Shown: positions 1 to 8,382, numbered from the stretch's first letter. The stretch: DNA of 64,000 nt from a virus (IMGVR_UViG_3300042987_003796:1-64000); one strand, 5' to 3'. The notes: a model not told the origin generated them from the sequence alone. Program-made: numbers and translations.

Positions 1-108
1 ACGCCAACTGCGACGCCAACTGCGACGCCAACTGCGACGCCAACTGCGACGCCAACTGCGACGCCAACTGCGACGCCAACTGCGACGCCAACTGCGACGC
101 CAACTTCC
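1..108 (+). repeat. 12-bp tandem repeat encoding Thr-Pro-Thr-Ala
   Basis: Eight perfect copies of acgccaactgcg run from 1 to 96, followed by a degenerate ninth. The unit is in frame and GC-rich compared with the surrounding AT-rich genome. A near-identical array ends the next gene at 1509-1580. Confidence 0.95.
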
Positions 109-384
109 CCAGATACTGACGGAGACGGGATACCAAACGATCAAGATCCCGATATTGACGGAGACGGGATACCGAATGGTCAAGATCCCGATATTGACGG
201 AGACGGGATACCGAATGGTCAAGATCCCGATATTGACGGAGACGGGATACCAAACGATCAAGATCCTTCGCCGTATGGTCCTACAATCGAAACAGAGACA
301 GAGACAGAGACAGAAACGGAGTCGGAAACGGAGGCGGTATTGAATCCTGGAACTATATTTGCTGTATATAGGAAATTTTTATGA
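1..384 (+). CDS. C-terminal part of a Pro-Thr/thrombospondin-type-3-repeat virion protein (5' truncated)
   Basis: The frame is open from base 1 to a TGA at 382-384; the start lies outside the window. It begins with a Thr-Pro-Thr-Ala repeat (about 32 residues). Four tandem 13-residue units of the form DxDGDGIPNxQDP follow, which is the calcium-binding pattern of thrombospondin type 3 repeats. The end is an acidic Glu-Thr run and a short hydrophobic tail. Such repeats form rigid calcium-stabilised stalks, so an extracellular virion adhesin or spacer is likely; this is inference. The stop overlaps the next ATG (ATGA), suggesting translational coupling. The catalytic or binding part, if any, is not visible. 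Confidence 0.75.
   Translation, partial: TPTATPTATPTATPTATPTATPTATPTATPTATPTSPDTDGDGIPNDQDPDIDGDGIPNGQDPDIDGDGIPNGQDPDIDGDGIPNDQDPSPYGPTIETETETETETESETEAVLNPGTIFAVYRKFL
115..270 (+). repeat. 39-bp tandem repeat encoding calcium-binding units
   Basis: Four consecutive 39-bp units (115-153, 154-192, 193-231, 232-270) encode the 13-residue DxDGDGIPNxQDP motif. The units differ at only a few bases, so the array probably expanded recently. Confidence 0.9.
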
Positions 385-1592
385 AAAATAGAATTTTAAA
401 AATGACGGCTGAAAATGTAACTTTACATGAAGCTATAAATAATTTTCACCAGCAAGCAGACGATAATATCCTATCTGTTGGCTATGGATTTAAAACTATT
501 GGTGGGAAAATTACAAATGAAAAAAGTATAGTCTTTAGTGTAAAAAACAAGATTTCGCTTGATCAATTAGAGCCTGATAAAATAATACAAGATTACGTAT
601 CAATCAACGGAGAGGCTATAAAAACTGACGTTGTTGAAATAAGCGATATTAGAGTATTAGCTTGTGATCCAAATTTTACTTCATGGCAGAATACTCCTCC
701 TAGTAATAGAAATAAAATTAGACCAATAAAGGGCGGGTTGTCTGCTATTAACTACACTGACCTTCCTAATTATCATTGCACAATGGGGTTTCTTGCTCTA
801 GATGATACTGATAATAAAATAGTTGGTGTTTCAAACGTTCATTGTGCTTCAAGCAATCCATTTTCTATACCCGCTATGGGTGTGTATGTAGCAAATGAAA
901 TAAGACAACCGAGTGATGGCGGTGAAGATGATATAATCGGTTTTTTAAAAAGAATCAACTATTTAAAGCAAGACTCGAATAATCTTGCAGATGTTGCTAT
1001 TTACTCATTAATTGATTCGGTAGTAGGGCTAAATTCAGAACATGAGCAGGAGGGTCTTTCTGCGCCGCCGTCTTCTAGTTTTGCTAGCTTTGCTTCGTAT
1101 AATGAAATACAAAGTTTGATAACTAGCGATCCTGACTTATACAGCTCTGGAAGAACTACTGGAGCAAAAGGACAAGGATCTACAAAGCTTAAAATAAATC
1201 AAATTGGAGTTTCTCTTAAGATTAGTGGCTATGGAGGAGCAAGTGGTCCTGTTAGTTTTATAAATTGTATGTCTTTTATAGCTGTTCCATCTGGTCAAAC
1301 AAGACCATATTCAGAAGCTTGTAAATATCCGATTTCTGGCGGTGATTCCGGCTCTGCTTTAATTGCTGATATAAATGGCAGCAAAAAAATAATAGGATTA
1401 GTATTCGCTGGGGCTTCAAATCAAGCCGGAGAGTGTGTGATGGGTTATGCTTGTAATATTATAGACGTAGCTAAAGCAATTTGCATATCTTCAGCTGCTG
1501 CTCCTGCGACGCCAACTCCGACGCCAACTCCGACGCCAACTGCGACGCCAACTCCGACGCCAACTCCGACGCCAACTCCGACACCATCGTAG
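381..1592 (+). CDS. Trypsin-like serine peptidase with Pro-Thr tail, virion-associated
   Basis: This 403-residue protein carries a chymotrypsin-fold catalytic triad: His154 in SNVHCAS, Asp204 in LADVAIYSL and Ser323 in GGDSGSALI. Residues about 33-86 have a G.G.K...G..T....I..V..K....L pattern ending in TDVVE. I recall that pattern from the N-terminal region of bacterial NAL1-like trypsin peptidases. The C-terminal 28 or so residues are Pro-Thr repeats, like the preceding gene. There is no signal peptide, which fits a protein packaged on the virion rather than secreted. Its place among adhesin genes suggests it digests host surface protein or processes other virion proteins; the substrate is unknown. 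A weak AGGA lies 7 nt before the ATG. Confidence 0.8.
   Translation: MKNRILKMTAENVTLHEAINNFHQQADDNILSVGYGFKTIGGKITNEKSIVFSVKNKISLDQLEPDKIIQDYVSINGEAIKTDVVEISDIRVLACDPNFTSWQNTPPSNRNKIRPIKGGLSAINYTDLPNYHCTMGFLALDDTDNKIVGVSNVHCASSNPFSIPAMGVYVANEIRQPSDGGEDDIIGFLKRINYLKQDSNNLADVAIYSLIDSVVGLNSEHEQEGLSAPPSSSFASFASYNEIQSLITSDPDLYSSGRTTGAKGQGSTKLKINQIGVSLKISGYGGASGPVSFINCMSFIAVPSGQTRPYSEACKYPISGGDSGSALIADINGSKKIIGLVFAGASNQAGECVMGYACNIIDVAKAICISSAAAPATPTPTPTPTPTATPTPTPTPTPTPTPS
1509..1580 (+). repeat. 12-bp tandem repeat encoding Thr-Pro-Thr-Pro/Ala
   Basis: Six copies of acgccaactccg (one with gcg in place of ccg) lie in frame at the end of the peptidase gene. The unit differs by one base from the array at 1-96. 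Confidence 0.95.
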
Positions 1593-1625
1593 AATTTTGT
1601 GATTTAAATTTATAGAAATATATAT

Positions 1626-3638
1626 ATGGAAAAATTAGAAGATTTAGTATATCAGTCGCCAAATAAAATATTACCTTCGTTTGGAAACCAATTTGTTGAA
1701 ATTTTTTCTTTACCTGGAAAAGTTAGTTCTCCTTGCGTATTTGTGAGTGGCGATGGATGGACGGATACCTATTTTAATATGGGTTATTATTCTGGTGATC
1801 CAACAACTAAAATAAATAGTCAAGATTTTACATCTCCAGCTGGTGGGGTTTCTGTTTCTGGTTTGCCTGTGGAGATTATTGATGTTTCTAATTATACTGT
1901 TACAACTACAATAGGTGATTGTTGTAATCCTTTAAATGACGGCGGCGGCGGAACACCACCACCACCACCACCGCCGCCACCACCGCCGCCTGGTGACGAC
2001 CCCTGTGAAATAAATGATTGTTGTAATGCTGGAGGTGGACAGGGCGATATTCACTATTTTACTTCAACTCCAGGTGCGGCAGGTATAGAAGCTTTAGTAT
2101 TTGTAGACGAAAATTATTATGGAGTAGAAAGTCACTGGGTGGTCGAGTGGATAGAAATAGATCAAAATGATAATGTTTCGGCTATATTAGCTAGAAGAAG
2201 TTCGTCAAATCTTTTTCAGACTACTACAGTTAATACTCTTTTTCATATTATTGGAAACCCAATAGGCATTAGAGGTACATTTGCCGGAAGTATAATGAAG
2301 GGGTTCGGCTTTAGTTTCAAAAAAGGTGCTATATCGAGTTATACTGATGACCCTTCTTTAAATAGCTTAAAATATATAGGCGGAATGACTGTAGAGTTTT
2401 TCAGGTCGATAGCAGCGGGAACATCGCCAGTTGGTTTCAGCCCTAATACAATAGGAAGAAATAAAAGTTTTGTGCCTGATTATAGATTTAGACTAGTATC
2501 TGATCAAGGGCAAGATTTATCTCCTGTTTCTACTGATGGGAATCGTTCATCTATTATAAAAAATCCTACGAGTTTAAATTCGGTATTTTCAGGTTTTGTT
2601 AATAAATTAACTGGTAATAATTTTCTATTGAAAACAAAAGATTTTTCTCCGATTCTTCCAATTGAATATTTTACTTCAGGTCAAGAAGTTAATAATGTGG
2701 GCGTTATGCTTTATGACGATGCGGGTAGAGAAAATAATAGTCAAAGATATTATCCAATGTTGTTAAATAATATTCAAGCCAAAAGCTTGTTTGATGCATA
2801 TGCTCAAGTTGTTGGCGGTGGTGGTACAAATCCGACGCATATTAGCTCGAACAATTATTTTTATAATTCTGGATTAGAAACCAGAAACAAAATATTAAAA
2901 TATGATAATCTTGCTCTGGGGTCAAGTCAAAGTTTAGAAAGTGATCCTTGTAGCAGTTGGGGAGGGGGTGGCGGCGGAACATCTTTTGAAAGGGGAAATT
3001 CAAAGAATATAGCTAATAATTTTACTATTACTCCTTTAGTAGTAGATCAAAGACTTGCTCATATAAATGCTAATCTTGGTGCTGCTAGCTTTACATGTCA
3101 GGAATGTGTTGATCCCGATTTTGCGCCAGTTACAGGAAATTGCAACAATAATAAATGGAAGGTTGCCCTTCAAGTTGAGGCGGAAAATGTAGGTATTCAG
3201 CTAGGGCCTTCTACGGACTGTCGTTGCTGTGGAAATAAATCTGAGTTTTATTATTGGGATAACTCCGCGTTCTGCGGGAGAACGCAGAGCGTTTGTATGC
3301 CTTTAACCGTTATACAAAATGGAAGCAGTGTTGGTTTTGATAACTATGGTTTTGGAGGAAAGGTTATCCCGTTTTTCACAAATATAAATGACGATATGGG
3401 TAAAATTACAAATAAGATTAGCTTGTTTACTGGCGCTTATATAATTAATGGTAGCCTTGCAAGTGGGAGATTTCACGTTCTGGCTAAGGATTATAATCTT
3501 TCTAGTTCTTCTAATTATCCATATCAATCAAATGGTCTTGAGTCGCTTGACATTAATGATCAGATTGGTAAGGCTTTTTTATGCAATAATTCATTTAGAG
3601 GTAGTCTACCGGACGCAAAAATATTTAACCCTCTTTAA
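1626..3638 (+). CDS. Large Pro/Gly-rich, cysteine-containing putative virion protein
   Basis: The family of this 670-residue protein is not recognised. Residues about 110-122 are a run of prolines flanked by a Gly-rich stretch and CCN motifs, a flexible linker between a small N-terminal domain and the rest. A second Gly-rich linker lies near residue 445. Cysteine pairs recur (NDCCNAG, CQECVD, CRCCGN), which is unusual for phage structural proteins and suggests disulfides or metal binding. There is no membrane segment. The position between a virion peptidase and fibre proteins suggests an adhesin or tail decoration. It lacks a Shine-Dalgarno. A strong hairpin lies inside the gene at 3262-3289. 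Confidence 0.6.
   Translation: MEKLEDLVYQSPNKILPSFGNQFVEIFSLPGKVSSPCVFVSGDGWTDTYFNMGYYSGDPTTKINSQDFTSPAGGVSVSGLPVEIIDVSNYTVTTTIGDCCNPLNDGGGGTPPPPPPPPPPPPGDDPCEINDCCNAGGGQGDIHYFTSTPGAAGIEALVFVDENYYGVESHWVVEWIEIDQNDNVSAILARRSSSNLFQTTTVNTLFHIIGNPIGIRGTFAGSIMKGFGFSFKKGAISSYTDDPSLNSLKYIGGMTVEFFRSIAAGTSPVGFSPNTIGRNKSFVPDYRFRLVSDQGQDLSPVSTDGNRSSIIKNPTSLNSVFSGFVNKLTGNNFLLKTKDFSPILPIEYFTSGQEVNNVGVMLYDDAGRENNSQRYYPMLLNNIQAKSLFDAYAQVVGGGGTNPTHISSNNYFYNSGLETRNKILKYDNLALGSSQSLESDPCSSWGGGGGGTSFERGNSKNIANNFTITPLVVDQRLAHINANLGAASFTCQECVDPDFAPVTGNCNNNKWKVALQVEAENVGIQLGPSTDCRCCGNKSEFYYWDNSAFCGRTQSVCMPLTVIQNGSSVGFDNYGFGGKVIPFFTNINDDMGKITNKISLFTGAYIINGSLASGRFHVLAKDYNLSSSSNYPYQSNGLESLDINDQIGKAFLCNNSFRGSLPDAKIFNPL
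3262..3289 (+). other. Hairpin inside a coding region
   Basis: The arms GCGTTCT and AGAACGC pair perfectly around a 5-nt loop. After one mismatch the pairing continues with CTC/GAG. It sits within the C-terminal third of the Pro/Gly-rich gene, is GC-richer than its surroundings and has no U-run, so it is not a terminator. Confidence 0.6.
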
Positions 3639-3681
3639 TATATAGATTTTAAAAAAAACTGTATTTAGTATTTGTAATATT

Positions 3682-4155
3682 ATGTATACTATTGAAATAC
3701 AAGATTTATCAAGAACAAATGAAATTGTATTGGAGACTTCTTTAGCTCCTGTTCAGTCAGTGAATGGGATGGTTGGGGCAGTTAATATTACTCCAGAAAA
3801 GGTTGGGCTTGGTAATGTAAATAATACATCGGATATGGATAAGCCCGTATCTTTTCCTATTTCTGGCGCGCTTATAGCTTTAGAACAAAAAATACTTTCG
3901 CAGGTTCAGCTTTCCTCTCAAGAAGATTTAGAATTTCAGGTAGGCTTATATTCGGGCATAGATTTTCTAAATGTATATTATCCAAGAAATTTAATACAAA
4001 AGCCGAAGTCTGTGACTTGTTCTATAGAAAACAATATAGATAACTTGATATATAATCACCAAATATCAAATGTCACAAACGTTAGTTTTGATATAGAGTT
4101 TAGCGACTATCTTTCTTCTGATGGATATATTTTGCATGTGGTTGCTTCAATTTAG
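3682..4155 (+). CDS. Small tail fibre protein
   Basis: This 157-residue protein contains, at about residues 27-62, the widespread fibre motif P-V-Q-S-V-N-G-x-x-G-x-V followed by VGLGNVNNTSDMDKP. In many phage fibres this motif marks the trimeric shaft or an attachment module. The C-terminal 80 residues look like a small beta-rich domain with a YILHVVAS ending, similar in style to the end of the next gene. It is probably one of several short fibres made from interchangeable modules. The ATG is preceded by an A/T-rich leader without Shine-Dalgarno. Confidence 0.65.
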   Translation: MYTIEIQDLSRTNEIVLETSLAPVQSVNGMVGAVNITPEKVGLGNVNNTSDMDKPVSFPISGALIALEQKILSQVQLSSQEDLEFQVGLYSGIDFLNVYYPRNLIQKPKSVTCSIENNIDNLIYNHQISNVTNVSFDIEFSDYLSSDGYILHVVASI

Positions 4156-4282
4156 TTAAGTTTAATAATTTAATTCTATTTGAATAAATCTGAATGTAAT
4201 AAATTTATGTAAGCTATTCTATTTAAATATGTTAAGTAGATTGGCTGTATTGGTAAAATAAAATAAAATAAAATAAATAATT

Positions 4283-4996
4283 ATGATAAATGCTTTTAAA
4301 CAAATTAGATTAACTAATATTAATGTTAGCGGAAACAATGGTAGAATAGAGGCTGGGGCAAGTGGAAGCTTTGCTTTTCTTTCGGAGCTTAATGCTTCTG
4401 AATCTGCTCTTTCAAATACCATAGCTACTACTGGTGCAGATTTATACTCTTTGCTTACTGGCGCGAGTGGAACATTGGCTGGAAATACAGCGAATAGTCT
4501 TTTTGCCTTATCAAGTGATTTAGCTACTGCTAGTGGTGATTTAAATACAAAAATAGATACCGTTTCTGGTAATTTAAATACTTATATCGATGATCGCATT
4601 AGTGACGTCATTGATATGGCTCCGGCTGCTCTTGATACATTAAAAGAACTTGCGACATCTCTTAATAACGAGACTGGTTTCGCTGTTAGAATTACAAACG
4701 ATTTAGCAACAACTGGAAGCTCTTTATATGCTTCTCTAACTGGTGTTTCTGGTCATTTTTCTTCTACAAATAAACAATTCACTGTAAATGTAAATAATGG
4801 TATCGAGAGTGCTTTTGTTGCCTTCCCTGGGGCTCATTTCTCTTCTGTGCCAACAGTTCAGGCAACCGTTGAGGGAGACGAGGTTATTTATGGACTAATT
4901 CTTAAAAATCGCTCAGTTTCCGGATTCAATGTTTATTTTTCTGATGTAGTTCAGGAATCTAATGTTGTTTTGAATGTATTTGCTTCAAATCAGTAA
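4283..4996 (+). CDS. Tail fibre protein with coiled shaft
   Basis: Of 237 residues, about 30-160 are Ser/Thr/Ala-rich heptad-like sequence. They include the fibre motif APAALDTLKELATSLNNE, common in phage fibre shafts. The C-terminal 80 residues form a beta-rich tip ending in VVLNVFAS, resembling the end of the preceding fibre gene. The start is preceded by a run of AAAAT units and no Shine-Dalgarno. The gene is followed by the strong terminator at 5037, so it closes the first adhesin transcription unit. Confidence 0.7.
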   Translation: MINAFKQIRLTNINVSGNNGRIEAGASGSFAFLSELNASESALSNTIATTGADLYSLLTGASGTLAGNTANSLFALSSDLATASGDLNTKIDTVSGNLNTYIDDRISDVIDMAPAALDTLKELATSLNNETGFAVRITNDLATTGSSLYASLTGVSGHFSSTNKQFTVNVNNGIESAFVAFPGAHFSSVPTVQATVEGDEVIYGLILKNRSVSGFNVYFSDVVQESNVVLNVFASNQ

Positions 4997-5036
4997 GTTA
5001 AGCAATATTTAATTTAAAATATTAAAAAATTAATTA

Positions 5037-5071
5037 AACTGAAAGAGTCCTATCCTCTTTCAGTTTTTTTT
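5037..5071 (+). terminator. Rho-independent terminator after the first fibre block
   Basis: A perfect 11-bp stem (5037-5047 with 5055-5065) encloses a 7-nt loop, and the T run extends to 5071. It lies 40 nt after the fibre gene stop. Confidence 0.9.
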
Positions 5072-5148
5072 GTATAATTATATTGATAATTAATAATAAT
5101 AATTATATATTCAATTAGCAGAAAAATCTTTTATTGAGGTTTTAGTTT

Positions 5149-5163
5149 GTGTATATATTTATA
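5149..5163 (+). promoter_or_regulatory. Candidate phage late promoter, copy 1
   Basis: The 15-mer GTGTATATATTTATA follows a terminator and lies 59 nt before a fibre gene. The same word with at most one change occurs at 18442 and 31664, each in front of a late gene block. Function is inferred from this recurrence. The rest of the 4997-5222 gap is only AT-rich sequence. Confidence 0.45.
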
Positions 5164-5222
5164 TATAGATATTTGTTATTTATATGAATAGCAAATACAA
5201 CTTGGTTATATAACCAATAATT

Positions 5223-5762
5223 ATGGCAACAAAATTTAAATCTAAGTTATTTTATGGAAAAACAGGGTTTTTTGACTCTGTTGGTATTGGCGTATCTGAA
5301 CCTGAGAACGGATTACACATATCAGGCGCCGATTTTAAACTTGAAAGCGGGCAGGCTTATTTTCAATATAGACCGCTTATATCTGGTTCCCCAGTTATGT
5401 TATATGGCGATACTATAAGCGTGGATGTATCTGATTTATATCCACGTAATAATCCTAGCGGATTTATAACAGGAATTTCTAATTTAGTTTATACCACTGG
5501 AAATCAAAGCATTTCTGGTGTTAAAACATTTGTAGATAAAATATTACTATCTGATTTATCGCAATCGTCAGCAACTACAGGACAAATGCTGGCATGGAAT
5601 GGCAGCGCTTGGCAGCCAACAACTCCGGTTACTACTGGAACTGCAATTCAGAAAAACACATCAGACGTTACCCCGGTTAATTTTATACGCGTAATAACGC
5701 AGGCGGAATATGACGCATTGCCGATAAAAGATGAGAACACGATTTATTTTATTAAACAATAA
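5223..5762 (+). CDS. Tail fibre protein
   Basis: The 179-residue protein has a fibre-type N-terminus, a middle segment with the shaft motif NQSISGVKTF, and a C-terminal module RVITQAEYDALPIKDENTIY. That module resembles the [LI]TQAEYDAL...D..T[IL]Y element common at the ends of phage fibre and baseplate proteins. It probably assembles into a trimeric receptor-binding or adaptor fibre. Its stop overlaps the next ATG (TAATG), so translation of the GC-rich downstream gene is probably coupled to it. There is no Shine-Dalgarno. Confidence 0.7.
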   Translation: MATKFKSKLFYGKTGFFDSVGIGVSEPENGLHISGADFKLESGQAYFQYRPLISGSPVMLYGDTISVDVSDLYPRNNPSGFITGISNLVYTTGNQSISGVKTFVDKILLSDLSQSSATTGQMLAWNGSAWQPTTPVTTGTAIQKNTSDVTPVNFIRVITQAEYDALPIKDENTIYFIKQ

Positions 5763-6994
5763 TGCCAACCTTCATTAAAGCCTACCTTGGAGCGACCCCG
5801 TTATTTACATCAACAGCAACGGCGGGCTTTGCATCTATTGAGGGAACTGACGCAGGCGGCGGCGTTCAATCACTTGCAAATGAGTTTAAACACTCCGCTG
5901 GAACACTCACGATTTTTGGTAATGTAACCTCGACAAAGGACTTCCATCTTTGCGAGGGGAGTTCGACTGCGCCAGCGAATTGCGTGATTGCGGGAACGCT
6001 CACTCAAACTAATGCAGGGCCGCAGGGAGGGCCGCGAGGCTTTACTGTCGCCCAAAGTGCAGGACAGGTTGGAACGCTAACAATCAACGGCGCAACGATC
6101 TCGCTCTTTGCGGGCGCGATGATTGGAGACAATCAATCGACCGGCGCAGTCGGCGCGATCACTCTAAACAGTGGAACATTTGCAATGAACGGGGGCTTTT
6201 GGTTTTCGGGGCCGAGCAACACCTTCACCATGAATAATGGAACCGCGACGATGACAAATTGCTACATCGGCGGCGGTGGCAATGGAACGACCAATCCAAA
6301 TCCTGTTTCTGTCATTACCATCAACGGCGGCGTCTTCAACATTTCGCAACCCGTCGCCATAAATCAATCCAACATGATTTTTGGCGTAAGTACCGCCGGA
6401 ATCTCATCGACCAACACCGTAAACCTCAACGGCGGAACGCTAAAACATAATCACTTCTCCGCGAACACTCCCGCCTCGGGCCGGACGCAAGTGAACACGA
6501 TCAACTTCAATGGCGGCGTGCTGGAATTGGACAAAGGCGCAAGCCGCGCCTTCCCGCTAAACACGCCCGTTGGAGTGACTTGGAATCTCATCGTTAAAAA
6601 TGGCGGCGCAGTCATTTCAGTTGCCACCGGATTAACGATGACAATGGCCGTTGCGTTTTCAAATGATGGATCAAATGGAGGACTTACAAAAGTTGGAGCA
6701 GGAACGCTGGATATGGGTAGCCTTGCGCATTCCTACAATGGAACGACCGCGATTTCAGCAGGGATAATTAGACGCGCAGTAACATCTGGAGCATCGACTG
6801 GAACTGCAACATTCGGGGCATCTACCTTATCAGTTTCATTTAATGTTGCGCCACCATCTGGAACGACAACTTTCAAATTCTTCCCTGCCGCAACAACAAA
6901 TTCCTATGCCTCTGTAACCTTGACAGGAGTTTCCGCTGGAACGACCGCGACATATAATTCTGCAAATTCAACCCTTTCAGTTATTGCACCATGA
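5762..6994 (+). CDS. GC-rich adhesin with autotransporter-type beta-strand repeat
   Basis: This 410-residue protein is rich in Gly, Asn and Thr, with repeated short strands of the type GTLTING and ITLNSGTF that suggest a right-handed beta-helix. Residues about 306-337 match the autotransporter-associated beta-strand repeat (GGLTK.GAGTL followed by YNGTT..SAG). That repeat is common in bacterial surface proteins but unusual in phage fibres. Base composition breaks from its surroundings: 35 of 60 bases at 5941-6000 are G or C, against 19 of 60 at 8401-8460. Recent acquisition is likely. There is no signal peptide or autotransporter barrel, so the phage probably uses it as a fibre tip. It overlaps both neighbours. 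Confidence 0.7.
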   Translation: MPTFIKAYLGATPLFTSTATAGFASIEGTDAGGGVQSLANEFKHSAGTLTIFGNVTSTKDFHLCEGSSTAPANCVIAGTLTQTNAGPQGGPRGFTVAQSAGQVGTLTINGATISLFAGAMIGDNQSTGAVGAITLNSGTFAMNGGFWFSGPSNTFTMNNGTATMTNCYIGGGGNGTTNPNPVSVITINGGVFNISQPVAINQSNMIFGVSTAGISSTNTVNLNGGTLKHNHFSANTPASGRTQVNTINFNGGVLELDKGASRAFPLNTPVGVTWNLIVKNGGAVISVATGLTMTMAVAFSNDGSNGGLTKVGAGTLDMGSLAHSYNGTTAISAGIIRRAVTSGASTGTATFGASTLSVSFNVAPPSGTTTFKFFPAATTNSYASVTLTGVSAGTTATYNSANSTLSVIAP

Positions 6995-7287
6995 CAATTC
7001 CTCATAACGAAAATGGATGGGCGTATGATAATTCAATCGGAAACTGGAAACTTGTTTACGAAAGAAATCAAATTGTGATTTTCGAGCAAACCGATCAATG
7101 TATTGCCACGCAAAGTATTTTATTTGTAGGGACGAAGCAGGAATGCGAGCAAGAAATGATTCGCCTTGGATTGCCGCTTTCGGAATGGCAACAATCTTTT
7201 AATTCGCAGGATGACGAGCTAGACAGCCAGCAAAATACCCAGGATTCCGGCTTTGTATCGTGGTTTTCTAACTTATTTAATAAATAA
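6991..7287 (+). CDS. Small protein paired with the GC-rich adhesin; possible fibre assembly factor
   Basis: The family of this 98-residue protein is not recognised. It is hydrophilic and acidic in the middle, with an amphipathic Trp/Phe-containing C-terminus. It starts inside the stop of the adhesin (ATGA). Its composition is intermediate (25 of 60 bases at 7081-7140 are G or C). Small genes directly after a fibre gene often encode fibre chaperones or attachment proteins, and this is the best guess. Its coupling and composition suggest it arrived with the adhesin, or is adapting to the genome alongside it. Confidence 0.5.
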   Translation: MTIPHNENGWAYDNSIGNWKLVYERNQIVIFEQTDQCIATQSILFVGTKQECEQEMIRLGLPLSEWQQSFNSQDDELDSQQNTQDSGFVSWFSNLFNK

Positions 7288-7324
7288 ATTTTAAAATAAA
7301 AAAATACATAATAATATAATTATT

Positions 7325-7699
7325 ATGGCTAGAAAAAATAAATTACAGGATTTAGATCAGGTTGATGGAAAATTAGCTGGCGGATCTGGTTTTAAAACTT
7401 TAGACGCCTTAATTGGAGAAAATCTTTCTAATCCTTATAGGTGCTCTAATGAATCGGAATATGAGTCGTATGTAAATGAATTAAATTCAACCGATCTACA
7501 TAGACATGCAGAAAAGGTTGGCTTGGTTCCTTCTGTTGATAGAAGAGTACTTAAAGACAGGCTAATGAGAGAGTTTAGAAAATTTATTGCTTCGAGAAGC
7601 ATGGTTTCAGATGACTTGATTAAAAATCATATGACGAATGACTCTTCTGGTAGTTGCTTGAGCGTTTCTGCTCAAAGGATATTGCGCGAAGGAGCATAA
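7325..7699 (+). CDS. Putative small DNA-associated or connector protein with SAP-like segment
   Basis: In this 124-residue basic protein, residues about 54-87 (DLHRHAEKVGLVPSVDRR then VLKDRLMREF) resemble the helix-extended-helix of SAP domains, which bind DNA. The match is by eye and partial. The rest is polar with no membrane segment. It lies upstream of a connector-type gene and may belong to the head-tail joining set rather than the fibre set. The leader is AT-rich and lacks a Shine-Dalgarno. Confidence 0.5.
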   Translation: MARKNKLQDLDQVDGKLAGGSGFKTLDALIGENLSNPYRCSNESEYESYVNELNSTDLHRHAEKVGLVPSVDRRVLKDRLMREFRKFIASRSMVSDDLIKNHMTNDSSGSCLSVSAQRILREGA

Positions 7700-7749
7700 T
7701 TTTTGTATAAGCTTGTTGTTTTTATATACAAGCAAGTGTAAAAAAAATA

Positions 7750-8379
7750 ATGAGCTGCTCCTATTATGATGAGTTTATAAATTCTGTTTATGAAGAAATA
7801 GGCGAGGCTTCTGGATATTCTCATGAGTATTTAGCATATTGGTTTTCTGAAAATGCAAATTTAGCAAAATTAAATAATCTTATAGGAACTTGTTATTCAG
7901 CGTCTTATGTTACTGGCGAGTATGGTGAATTAATAAGTTATTCTATTAAACCGGAAATTAAAAAAGAAGAGCTGTCTGTTTATCAAAAAATATTTGAATT
8001 AGATTTTTATAATAAGCAAGCTAAAAATATAAATCGTGGACACTCTGCTTATGCTGCATCTAATTGGACTTCTTTAAAAGAAGGAAATTCTTCAATTTCA
8101 AGAATTAATAAGAGCGATATCGTAAAAAGCTATAAATCAATAGCTAAAAATTGCAAATCTGAACTAGATAAACTTGTTAAATCCTATCTTAAATTCAGGA
8201 GCGTTCCTCAGATGATCGTTGAGGATTCTTTAGACTATATAAAAATTGCTGATTTTTTCCCTTTGCCGACCTCTACTCCGGTACCGCAACCAGATAGCGA
8301 AGCAATTTATACTATGGGAGATTTTGGACAGCAGATGAAAACAATTAATGGCGAGCTATTGGGTTTGATTAAAAAATAA
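7750..8379 (+). CDS. Connector-type structural protein, copy A of a duplicated gene
   Basis: This 209-residue protein is clearly paralogous to the 184-residue product at 14504. Both begin MSC.Y, share GEA.GYS.EYLAYWF at about 20-33, and share SYVTGEYGE, the 14-residue string YQKIFELDFY plus flanks, and YLKFR.VPQ. Copy A has its own C-terminal extension with a Pro-rich linker and an amphipathic helix. The second copy stands directly before neck genes, so the family is probably a head-tail connector. Copy A, next to the collagen fibre, may have been retained as a fibre adaptor. The function is inferred from position only. Confidence 0.6.
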   Translation: MSCSYYDEFINSVYEEIGEASGYSHEYLAYWFSENANLAKLNNLIGTCYSASYVTGEYGELISYSIKPEIKKEELSVYQKIFELDFYNKQAKNINRGHSAYAASNWTSLKEGNSSISRINKSDIVKSYKSIAKNCKSELDKLVKSYLKFRSVPQMIVEDSLDYIKIADFFPLPTSTPVPQPDSEAIYTMGDFGQQMKTINGELLGLIKK

Positions 8380-8382
8380 GAA

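Noticed and set aside
1-108. Short repeats resembling a CRISPR array
   Set aside because: Units are 12 bp with no spacers and encode in-frame Pro-Thr residues.
155-343. 62-codon plus-strand frame with repeats
   Set aside because: It overlaps the calcium-repeat frame, which makes much better protein sense and is open from base 1. The alternative is the same repeat read out of frame.
1471-1662. Minus-strand frame with Ser-Glu-Leu-Ala repeats
   Set aside because: It is the complement of the Pro-Thr repeat in the peptidase gene and has no start signal.
6164-6450. Alternative frames within the GC-rich adhesin
   Set aside because: High G+C reduces stop codons in other frames; the long plus-strand frame has clear domain sequence.
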